From Oscillospiraceae bacterium (GTDB lineage: Bacteria > Bacillota > Clostridia > Oscillospirales > Oscillospiraceae), in assembly GCA_017434755.1 (NCBI GenBank), contig JAFRER010000016.1, positions 22,391 through 86,390 of the forward strand: a stretch of 64,000 nucleotides of DNA, given 5' to 3'. Below, piece after piece: positions 57,442 through 64,000 of the stretch. The notes beneath the pieces were generated by a model. The model did not search any database. It was not told where the DNA came from and saw only the letters and a list, made by a program, of their open reading frames with translations. Within the stretch, counting starts at the first letter, position 1. Every line of letters begins with the position of its first letter. The position numbers and the translations under genes were made by a program.

Positions 57442-59421
57442 ATGAAAAAAGAACGTGTAAAGATCCTCGCGTTTCTGCTCCTGACGGTTCTGGCATTCTC
57501 GCTGGCGGCCTGCGGGCGGACGGCGGAGGAGCCGGAGCCGGAACCGGTCCCGGAGACGCCGCAGGAGACGCTGTTCTATCATGTATACGATGAGACGGAG
57601 GTCCTCGCGAAGGAGACCGTCTACGCCGTCTGCGCGCTGCCGGTGAAGGCGGAGGACAGTGTCTTCGGGCCCGTGCTGGACCGCGTGACGGAGTACAGCT
57701 ATGATGAAAACGGGAACGCCCGGACGGAGGTCACCTTCTATTCGCCGGATGAGTTCGGAAAGGACGGGCGCTTCTTTGACACAAAGGGCCGGGAGATGGC
57801 CGGATACGGCTATGCGTACGGCCCGGACGGGGACCTGACAGAGGTTACCGCTCCCGTGGGTCAGCTGAACGGAACGGCTCTGTCGCAGACTTTTGAGATG
57901 GCGAACGGCCGGCCTGTGCGCTCCGTGATCACCTCGGAAGGCAGCGAAGACCTCATCTGCGAGTACGTTTTCGTCTACGACGCGGAAGGGAAGCTCACGG
58001 AGGAGGACATCACGGCCTACGCGGACAGAAAGCGGGGAACCGGATTCAGTTCTCCTTCCAAAGATGTCTATGTCTTTGATGACGGAGGCCGCCTTGTCTC
58101 ATGGGACCATCAGGGCCCAACGGATCCGACCGGGATGAATGACCCGAGCAGTTTCAGGATCGCCTATGCGTATGACGGGGCGGGTGAGCTCGTAAGTAAG
58201 ACAACGGAGACCGCCAAGGGACAGGAGCGCATGGAGATCAGCCGCGATGCAGACGGAAGGGCGCTACGCACGACCGTGACCAAGCCGGACGGCAAAATGC
58301 TGATACACACATTCTCCTATGACGATGACGGACGCATCGTATGCGATGAAGTGACCGGATCCGGAAGAGCCCGCTATGAGATTACCTATAACGATGACGG
58401 CTATCCGGACAGCTTTGCGGTCTACTACAACGGGATCCGGCAGAAGACGGAGCGGTATACCTATGAACAGAAGGGACCGCATCTTCTCGTCGGAAAGGCG
58501 GTCGTGAAATACTCCGAGGCGGATATTTTCCGCGGCACGGAATTTGAATTCATCGAACTGGATTCGGTCAACTCCAAAGGGGAAACGGTCAGCACCGGCT
58601 TCTATGAACTGAAGATCGTGGGGACGGAGCTGCGCTATGTGACCTCCTACGCCCGCTACGAATACAAAAAGGTCCCAGTGCTGCTTGACACCACTCCCGG
58701 CGTGTTCGAGCAGATCGCTTCTGCGGACGCCCTCTATCCGGTGCTCAGCGACAGTTACGGGGGGATCCCTGTTCCACAGCCGGACGGCACACAGAGCCTC
58801 CGGAAGATCACGGTGAGCTCCAGTCGGCCAGAGATCATCGACAACGTCACATACATCGTATTGGATCAGTACGGACACCCCGCGGGACAGATCACGGCCT
58901 TCGATCTGGACAGCTTGTTCAACACCGAAGATCCGAACGGCAAGGTGGAGACCGACGGGCAGGGCAGACCGGTCTTCGTGGCGGATGGCAGCTATTACGC
59001 CTCCTACGAATACGCGGGGGACATGCTGTCCTACAAAGTGACGGGAGACATCCCGGACTATGCCTACCATGCCGAACATGAGATCAATCTGGCGGACCGC
59101 CTTCCCGCGGCCGTGCTCGCGATAAGCGATGAGGAGGAGTTCCACGGCTATCAGGTGGAATACAGAGAGGGACTGCTCACGCGGTACGCGTTTCCGGGCA
59201 TCATGGAATACTGCTATACCTATGAGATCGTGCCGGATGCTTCCGGAAAGCTTTCCCGCATCGATTTCACCGAGACCATCCTGTCCGACGGGGACGACGC
59301 GCAGCCGGGTCCCGCCTATACGCTGATGAGTTTCGACGAACACGGCTATCTGACAGCTTATTCAAGGATCCTGGAGCACGAGATCATCACCCTGACCTAC
59401 ACCTATGTGAGCGAAAGCTGA
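57442..59421 (+). CDS. Large lipoprotein with YD/RHS-like repeats
   Basis: The 659-residue protein has a lipoprotein signal (LAFSLAACGR, Cys about residue 23) and at least ten repeats of the type YSYDENGNARTEVTFY, FVYDAEGKLTEEDI, YAYDGAGELVSKTTE, FSYDDDGRIVCDEV, ITYNDDGYPDSFAV, akin to YD/RHS repeats that form beta-rich shells. It lacks the toxin-type C-terminal cassette. The middle (residues about 400-500) is not repeat-like. Function is unknown; a surface-exposed binding or scaffold role is plausible. Confidence 0.78.
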   Translation: MKKERVKILAFLLLTVLAFSLAACGRTAEEPEPEPVPETPQETLFYHVYDETEVLAKETVYAVCALPVKAEDSVFGPVLDRVTEYSYDENGNARTEVTFYSPDEFGKDGRFFDTKGREMAGYGYAYGPDGDLTEVTAPVGQLNGTALSQTFEMANGRPVRSVITSEGSEDLICEYVFVYDAEGKLTEEDITAYADRKRGTGFSSPSKDVYVFDDGGRLVSWDHQGPTDPTGMNDPSSFRIAYAYDGAGELVSKTTETAKGQERMEISRDADGRALRTTVTKPDGKMLIHTFSYDDDGRIVCDEVTGSGRARYEITYNDDGYPDSFAVYYNGIRQKTERYTYEQKGPHLLVGKAVVKYSEADIFRGTEFEFIELDSVNSKGETVSTGFYELKIVGTELRYVTSYARYEYKKVPVLLDTTPGVFEQIASADALYPVLSDSYGGIPVPQPDGTQSLRKITVSSSRPEIIDNVTYIVLDQYGHPAGQITAFDLDSLFNTEDPNGKVETDGQGRPVFVADGSYYASYEYAGDMLSYKVTGDIPDYAYHAEHEINLADRLPAAVLAISDEEEFHGYQVEYREGLLTRYAFPGIMEYCYTYEIVPDASGKLSRIDFTETILSDGDDAQPGPAYTLMSFDEHGYLTAYSRILEHEIITLTYTYVSES

Positions 59422-59437
59422 ACGGGAGGACGGAAGC

Positions 59438-59656
59438 ATGGCGTTTGAAGCATGGCAGCTGGCCCTTATCGACTCGGCGGGATACAACGGCATCCGCGGC
59501 GAGCACATTGAGGCCGTAGCGCGGGAGCTGGAGAAACTCCCGCAGGACGTGATCAACACGGGCGATTTCCGCAGCGCCTGTTACAGAGCGGGAATCGATC
59601 CGGACAATTTTGACAAGAATTCCCTCGACGCGCTTCAGGACCGCCTGAACCGCTGA
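59438..59656 (+). CDS. Small soluble protein, unknown function
   Basis: The 72-residue protein is acidic and helical in character (WQLALIDSAGYNGIRGEHIE, GDFRSACYRAGIDPDNF), without membrane segments. It starts 17 bases after the YD-like lipoprotein gene, with GGGAGG upstream. The coding composition looks like its neighbours. I recognise no family. Confidence 0.6.
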   Translation: MAFEAWQLALIDSAGYNGIRGEHIEAVARELEKLPQDVINTGDFRSACYRAGIDPDNFDKNSLDALQDRLNR

Positions 59657-59693
59657 GATCATCTGTACGGCCGGGTGCCGGAAAGGAGAAAGC

Positions 59694-60446
59694 ATGAGCA
59701 GGACCACCTTCGGGACCTTCTTCGAGCTGGGCGGGCGCGGCGCCATGGAGTGCCTCAGCCGCACCGGCATCGACTACGTTATCATCGACACCGAGCACGG
59801 CCCCTTTTCGGAGGAGACCGTGGCCGACCTCATCCTCGCCGCGGAGAGCGGTAATCTGCTGCCCTATGTGCGGATAGGCGACATACGCCGCCCCTACGTG
59901 CTGCGGATGCTGGACATCGGCGCGAGGGGACTGATCGTCCCGAACATACGCACGGTGGAGCAGGTGAAGGAGCTGGTGGCAAACGCCAAGTTCCCGCCCG
60001 TGGGCAACAGGGGCTACTGCCCGAGCAGGACCTCGGCCTGGGGCGCGGACGAGTGGGCGAAGGACGCGTTCTCCTACATGGAAGAATGCAACCGGCGCGT
60101 CAGGGTGATCCCTCAGTGCGAGACGAAAGAGGCACTGGAGCATATTGAGGAGATCGCGGCGCTGCCCGGCGTGGACGGCATCTTCATCGGACCCTGCGAC
60201 CTGTCCATCGAACTCGGCATCCCGCTGCAGTTCGACAATCCGCTGCTGATCAGCTCCGTGGAGCGGATCCTGAAGGCCTGCAGAGATAACGGCAAGGAGT
60301 CGTATATCTTTGCGGGGAACATGGGCGATGCGCTGAAGTGGAAGAAACTGGGCTTTGACAGCGTGACCTACAGCCTCGACGCTGCGGTGTTCGTCAACGC
60401 GTATAAGGAACTCACGGGCCGGTTTCACGGAGGTGGAGGAGAATGA
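59694..60446 (+). CDS. HpcH/HpaI-family aldolase
   Basis: The 250-residue protein has DYVIIDTEHGPFSEET and GARGLIVPNIRTVEQVKEL, GNRGYCPSRTSAWG, IPQCETKEALEHIEEI and FIGPCDLSIELGIP, the full set of the class II 2-keto-3-deoxy-acid aldolases with metal ligands Glu and Asp. It cleaves or forms a 2-keto acid with pyruvate or glycolaldehyde-type partners; the substrate is uncertain. Its stop overlaps the proB start (ATGA), an unusual partner for proline synthesis. Confidence 0.92.
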   Translation: MSRTTFGTFFELGGRGAMECLSRTGIDYVIIDTEHGPFSEETVADLILAAESGNLLPYVRIGDIRRPYVLRMLDIGARGLIVPNIRTVEQVKELVANAKFPPVGNRGYCPSRTSAWGADEWAKDAFSYMEECNRRVRVIPQCETKEALEHIEEIAALPGVDGIFIGPCDLSIELGIPLQFDNPLLISSVERILKACRDNGKESYIFAGNMGDALKWKKLGFDSVTYSLDAAVFVNAYKELTGRFHGGGGE

Positions 60447-61219
60447 GAGTCGTTATAAAGGTAGGTACGTCCACGCTGACCCACGCGACGGGCAGGATGG
60501 ATATCCGGCATGTGGAGACGCTGTGCAAGGTGCTCAGCGACGTGAAGAATGCCGGGCATGAGGTGGTGCTGGTGTCGTCCGGCGCCATCGGCATGGGCGT
60601 GGGCAAGCTGAACCTGCGCGAGCGGCCGACGGACATGCCCACGAAGCAGGCCGCCGCCGCGGTGGGCCAGTGCGAGCTGATGTACGTATATGATCAGCTG
60701 TTCGGGACCTACAACCATACGATCGCCCAGATCCTGCTCACAGGCGAGGACCTGCGGGACGAGGGGCGGCACCGGAACTTTTCCAACACCCTCACGCGGC
60801 TGCTGGAGCTCGGGACCCTGCCCGTCATCAATGAGAACGACACGGTGTCCACCGTGGAGATCGGCGTGGGCGACAACGACACGCTCGGCGCCCTTGTGGC
60901 GGTGAGCATCAAGGCGGATCTGCTCATCATCCTTTCGGACATTAACGGCCTGTACACAGCCGATCCGCGGCATGATCCGGATGCGGTGCTGATCCCGGAG
61001 GTCTGGGAGATCACGCCGGAGATGCGGGAGAACGCCGGAGGCGGAGGCACCGCGCTTTCCACCGGAGGCATGAGCACCAAGCTGATCGCCGCCGGTATCT
61101 GCATGGAGGCGGGAACCGACATGGTGATCCTGAACGGGGCGAAGCCTCTGCAGATATACGACGTGCTGGAAGGAAAACAGGTGGGAACGAGATTTATCGG
61201 AAAGGAACGGAACGCATGA
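60443..61219 (+). CDS. proB: Glutamate 5-kinase
   Basis: The 258-residue enzyme phosphorylates glutamate for proline synthesis. It has VVIKVGTSTLTHATGRMDIR, VLVSSGAIGMGVGKLNL, VINENDTVSTVEIGVGDNDT, LLIILSDINGLYTADPR and GGMSTKLIAAGICMEAG. It lacks the C-terminal PUA domain that many ProB proteins have (which brings the length to about 370), as in several Clostridia. It overlaps proA by four bases. Confidence 0.95.
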   Translation: MRVVIKVGTSTLTHATGRMDIRHVETLCKVLSDVKNAGHEVVLVSSGAIGMGVGKLNLRERPTDMPTKQAAAAVGQCELMYVYDQLFGTYNHTIAQILLTGEDLRDEGRHRNFSNTLTRLLELGTLPVINENDTVSTVEIGVGDNDTLGALVAVSIKADLLIILSDINGLYTADPRHDPDAVLIPEVWEITPEMRENAGGGGTALSTGGMSTKLIAAGICMEAGTDMVILNGAKPLQIYDVLEGKQVGTRFIGKERNA

Positions 61220-62472
61220 GAAAAACACATGACATCCTCGTGGAGACAAGGGCGGCGCTGCCGGCGCTGACCGCATCAAAGGAACGCAAGAACGCGGCGC
61301 TGGAGGCCATAGCCTGCCGCCTTGTATCGGAGCAGGAGGAGATCCTTGCTGCGAACCGCGCCGACGTGGAGGCATCGAAGGACAAATACGGCGAGGTGAT
61401 GATCGACCGTCTCACGCTTACCCTGGAACGCATCGCGGGGATGGCCCAGGGCGTGCGCGAAGTGGCCGAGCTGCCCGATTCGGAGGGACGCGTGATAAGG
61501 CGCGTGGAGCGGCCGAACGGGCTCGTGATAGAAAAGACGTCCGTTCCGCTCGGCGTCGTGGCCATCATCTATGAGAGCCGCCCGAACGTGACGTCCGACG
61601 CCGCTGTGCTGGCGCTCAAGTCCGGGAACGCGGTGATCCTGCGCGGAGGCAAGGAGGCCTACCGCTCAAACGAGGCCATCGTGCGCGCGATCCGGCACGG
61701 GCTGGAGGATGCGGGGCTCCCGGGGGCGCTGGTGGGCTTTATTGAGGATACGGACCATGCCAGTGCGGATGAGCTGATGCGAGCTGTGGGGCTGGTGGAT
61801 ATGCTGATCCCCCGCGGAGGCGCGGGACTGATCCGCCGCTGCACCGAGAACGCCAAGGTGCCGTGCATCCAGACCGGAACGGGCATCTGCCACATTTTCG
61901 TGGACGCCTCGGCCGACCAGGAGAAGGCCCTGCGGATCATAGAGAACGCGAAGACCAGCCGCCCCTCCGTCTGCAACGCGGAAGAGGTGCTGCTGGTTCA
62001 TAAGGACATTGCCGCGGAATTCCTGCCCAAGCTGTGCAAAACCCTGACGGAGGACCGGGCGGCGCGGGGCCTCGTGCCTGTTGAGCTGCGGCTCGATAAA
62101 CGGGCGGCGGCGATCATACCCGGCACGCCGGCGGGGGAGAAGGACTTTGACACGGAGTTTCTCGACTATATCCTCGCGGTGGGCGTCGTGGACGACGCGG
62201 ATGCGGCCATCGCGCATATCGGGGCCCATTCCACGGGCCACAGCGACGCCATCCTCACGCAGAATGAGGAGAACGCGAACAAGTTCACGGCGCTGGTGGA
62301 TTCCGCCGCGGTATACGTGAACGTGTCCACCCGCTTCACCGATGGCGGCGAGTTCGGCCTCGGCTGCGAGATGGGCATCTCCACCCAGAAGCTGCACGCC
62401 CGCGGACCCATGGGGCTGGAGGAACTGAACAGCTACAAGTATGTGATCCGCGGAGACGGCCAGATTCGCTGA
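61216..62472 (+). CDS. proA: Gamma-glutamyl phosphate reductase
   Basis: The 418-residue NADPH enzyme makes glutamate semialdehyde from the ProB product. The conserved catalytic Cys lies in SRPSVCNAEEVLLVH; other markers are PLGVVAIIYESRPNVTSDAA, GNAVILRGGKEAYRSN and the final GGEFGLGCEMGISTQKLHAR. Length is standard. It ends at a strong terminator. Confidence 0.96.
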   Translation: MRKTHDILVETRAALPALTASKERKNAALEAIACRLVSEQEEILAANRADVEASKDKYGEVMIDRLTLTLERIAGMAQGVREVAELPDSEGRVIRRVERPNGLVIEKTSVPLGVVAIIYESRPNVTSDAAVLALKSGNAVILRGGKEAYRSNEAIVRAIRHGLEDAGLPGALVGFIEDTDHASADELMRAVGLVDMLIPRGGAGLIRRCTENAKVPCIQTGTGICHIFVDASADQEKALRIIENAKTSRPSVCNAEEVLLVHKDIAAEFLPKLCKTLTEDRAARGLVPVELRLDKRAAAIIPGTPAGEKDFDTEFLDYILAVGVVDDADAAIAHIGAHSTGHSDAILTQNEENANKFTALVDSAAVYVNVSTRFTDGGEFGLGCEMGISTQKLHARGPMGLEELNSYKYVIRGDGQIR

Positions 62473-62476
62473 AAAC

Positions 62477-62513
62477 AAAAAAAGAAGCACCCTGCGGGGT
62501 GCTTCTTTTTTTA
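62477..62513. terminator. Bidirectional terminator between proA and plsY
   Basis: AAAAAGAAGCACCC and GGGTGCTTCTTTTT form a strong stem. The right-hand T-run reaches the stop codon of the converging plsY gene. Confidence 0.9.
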
Positions 62514-63209
62514 TTGTTTTTTGTTGCGCCGCTCCAGCTGCGACTGGGTCTTGTCATTCCATTTTCCAATCCGCTTGAGCTCGCCCTCCTTGTTCCAAAT
62601 GAAGCTCGTTCGCATCTCCTCACCGGTCCTTATCCGCCGGAAATTTTCCCAGTGCTTGATGAAGATCGGGATCGCGGGGATCAGAAGGATGAGCGAGGAG
62701 GTGAGGTCTTTCGTGAAGATGTAATGGATGACGGGGAAGACCACGGAGATGATCGGGGCGACGAGGCAGACGTACCTTGTGCCGAAGGCGATCAGGATGG
62801 CGGCGGCCAGCAGGATCAGGAACCATCTCCAGTCCCACGCGAGGATCACACCGCCGAGGCTGGCCATGCCCTTGCCGCCGCGGAAATGCATCAGGACGGG
62901 CCAGATATGGCCGAGGATGCAGGCGGAACCCGCTATCGGGCCCGCGAACGGGAGCGAGGGGAAAAGCAGCGCGCAGAGCTTCCAAGCGGCGAAGGATTTG
63001 AGGATGTCCAGGATCGCCGTGAGGAAGAAGGCGTTCTTGCCGAGCAGCAGAAAAGCGTTGGTGGCACCGGCGTTCCCGGAGCCCTCCTCCCGGATGTCAT
63101 AGCCCTTCCGGCGCCCCAGGATGTACGAGGGGCTGAAGTTGCCGAGGGTGTATCCGAACAGGCAGCTGAGCACGATATAGAGCACCGTCATCGGTGTGTT
63201 GTTTTCCAT
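62511..63209 (-). CDS. plsY: Glycerol-3-phosphate acyltransferase PlsY
   Basis: The protein of about 232 residues uses acyl-phosphate to acylate glycerol-3-phosphate, the first step of phospholipid synthesis. Markers are NFSPSYILGRRKGYDIREEG with SGNAGATNAF, FRGGKGMASLGGVIL, and about five to six membrane helices. ATG 63209 follows GGGAGGG; the longer frame starts in non-coding sequence. A soluble charged C-terminal tail of about 40 residues is longer than usual. Confidence 0.92.
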   Translation of the reverse strand: MENNTPMTVLYIVLSCLFGYTLGNFSPSYILGRRKGYDIREEGSGNAGATNAFLLLGKNAFFLTAILDILKSFAAWKLCALLFPSLPFAGPIAGSACILGHIWPVLMHFRGGKGMASLGGVILAWDWRWFLILLAAAILIAFGTRYVCLVAPIISVVFPVIHYIFTKDLTSSLILLIPAIPIFIKHWENFRRIRTGEEMRTSFIWNKEGELKRIGKWNDKTQSQLERRNKKQ

Positions 63210-63269
63210 CCGTTTCCCTCCCTTCAGCGGGATGAGACATCTTAGCACGAAAGGAAGATTTTTTCAACT

Positions 63270-63297
63270 TTGCACCGGCAGCCGTATATGATATGAT
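63270..63297 (+). promoter_or_regulatory. Promoter of the methyltransferase gene
   Basis: TTGCAC (63270-63275) and TATGAT (63292-63297) have a 16-base spacer. Confidence 0.5.
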
Positions 63298-63339
63298 GGA
63301 TATGCCGAGCTGTCAAAATCGGAGAAATGAGGATTATTT

Positions 63340-63969
63340 ATGCTTCAGAAGGAATATTGGGACAGTGTGTCCCCGACCAAAAACTTCACAACGCCGTTCC
63401 AGACCGATGAGTTCGCGGAGCATGTGACAAAGGATGCGCACATTGCGGACATAGGCTGCGGCTACGGCAGGACCATGGCCGGCCTTTACGGGATGGGCTA
63501 CCGGAGCCTCGTCGGCTTTGACATCTCTTCCGGGATGATCGAACGCGGGAGGGCGCAGTTCCCGTTCCTTGACCTGCGGGTGATGGAAGAGGGCAGGATA
63601 GACCTGGCGGACGGCAGCGCGGACGCCGTGATCCTCTTCGCGGTGCTGACCTGCATCCCCGGGGACGCGAATCAGGAGCGGCTCATAAGCGAGATCCGTC
63701 GGGTGCTGAAGCCGGGCGGCATCCTCTATGTGAACGACTTCCTCCTGAACAGCGACGCACGGAATATTGAGCGCTATGAAAAATATCTGGACAGGTACGG
63801 CACCTACGGCGTCTTTGAGCTGCCGGAGGGCGCAGTGCTCCGGCATCATGCGGAGGAGTACCTGCGGGAACTGCTCCGGGACTTCACGCAGCTGCGGTAT
63901 GAGCATCTCACCTTCACCACGATGAACGGGAACCGATCGAACGGTTTTTACTATATAGGCAGAAAATAG
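63340..63969 (+). CDS. Class I SAM-dependent methyltransferase
   Basis: The 209-residue protein has the SAM-binding motif I IADIGCGYGRTMAGLYGMG, the acidic residue of motif II in LVGFDISSGMIERG, ADAVILFAVLTCIP and RVLKPGGILYVNDFLL. The substrate cannot be deduced. It is the last complete gene in the window; its stop is at 63967-63969 and about 30 bases follow. Confidence 0.9.
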   Translation: MLQKEYWDSVSPTKNFTTPFQTDEFAEHVTKDAHIADIGCGYGRTMAGLYGMGYRSLVGFDISSGMIERGRAQFPFLDLRVMEEGRIDLADGSADAVILFAVLTCIPGDANQERLISEIRRVLKPGGILYVNDFLLNSDARNIERYEKYLDRYGTYGVFELPEGAVLRHHAEEYLRELLRDFTQLRYEHLTFTTMNGNRSNGFYYIGRK

Positions 63970-64000
63970 ACCTGCAAGATATGAGTCATCACAGAAAAGG

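Overview
The window reads as a chromosomal segment of an anaerobic, fairly GC-rich Clostridia-type bacterium (Bacillota; a gut Eubacteriales/Oscillospirales-like genome is my inference). Support: an oxygen-sensitive 2-hydroxyacyl-CoA dehydratase pair, the NADH-sensing repressor Rex, a MATE exporter of the clostridial type, AGGAGG-type ribosome binding sites, consensus TTGACA/TATAAT promoters, many intrinsic terminators, and lipoproteins with clostridial lipoboxes. No rRNA, CRISPR array or intact prophage is visible. Three tRNA genes (initiator Met, Pro-UGG, Ser-GCU) lie on the minus strand.

Region by region. 1-1300: the end of a flavodoxin-family gene, then eroded frameshifted remnants of at least two genes, one resembling a large P-loop ATPase of the defence type, followed by repeat arrays, hairpins and G-runs. 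1300-7370: an acyl-CoA ligase, a flavodoxin, a tiny membrane protein and two 2-hydroxyacyl-CoA dehydratase subunits, interspersed with related non-coding repeats. 7820-13900: tRNA-fMet, a MATE exporter, glutamate racemase coupled to a Cys-rich mini-protein, and a Crp/Fnr regulator next to a NitT/TauT-type ABC importer whose promoter carries a palindrome at about -41.5. 13960-20240: a five-gene surface operon (CotH-type kinase with lamin-tail domains, two phosphodiester glycosidases and two membrane proteins). 20280-23260: mnmG-mnmA. 23340-27590: a five-repeat SH3b secreted protein and a lipoprotein/lipase-like operon. 27760-32810: a complete branched-chain amino acid type (Liv) ABC importer. 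32890-38750: Na/Pi cotransporter, MTA/SAH nucleosidase, flavodoxin, HAD phosphatase, GNAT and YwaF-like genes. 39070-43870: trmB, xth, dus, rex, mnmE. 43880-48910: a beta-propeller sensor overlapping a SpoIIE-type phosphatase. 49200-59660: msrA, hydrolases, a nitroreductase-like gene, a coiled-coil protein, a two-domain flavoprotein, a GH5 lipoprotein and a YD-like lipoprotein. 59690-63970: HpcH aldolase-proB-proA, plsY and a methyltransferase.

Functional links. Redox and flavin chemistry recurs (flavodoxins, nitroreductase-like protein, Rex, MsrA, dehydratase). tRNA biology is dense: MnmA, MnmG and MnmE all act on wobble U34, and TrmB, Dus and three tRNA genes are also present. The least explained units are the CotH/phosphodiester glycosidase operon, the split sensor-phosphatase pair, the repeat/hairpin family around the ligase, and the regulator-importer pair. 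Promoters were called by eye from -35/-10 boxes and spacing; no family assignment was checked by database search.
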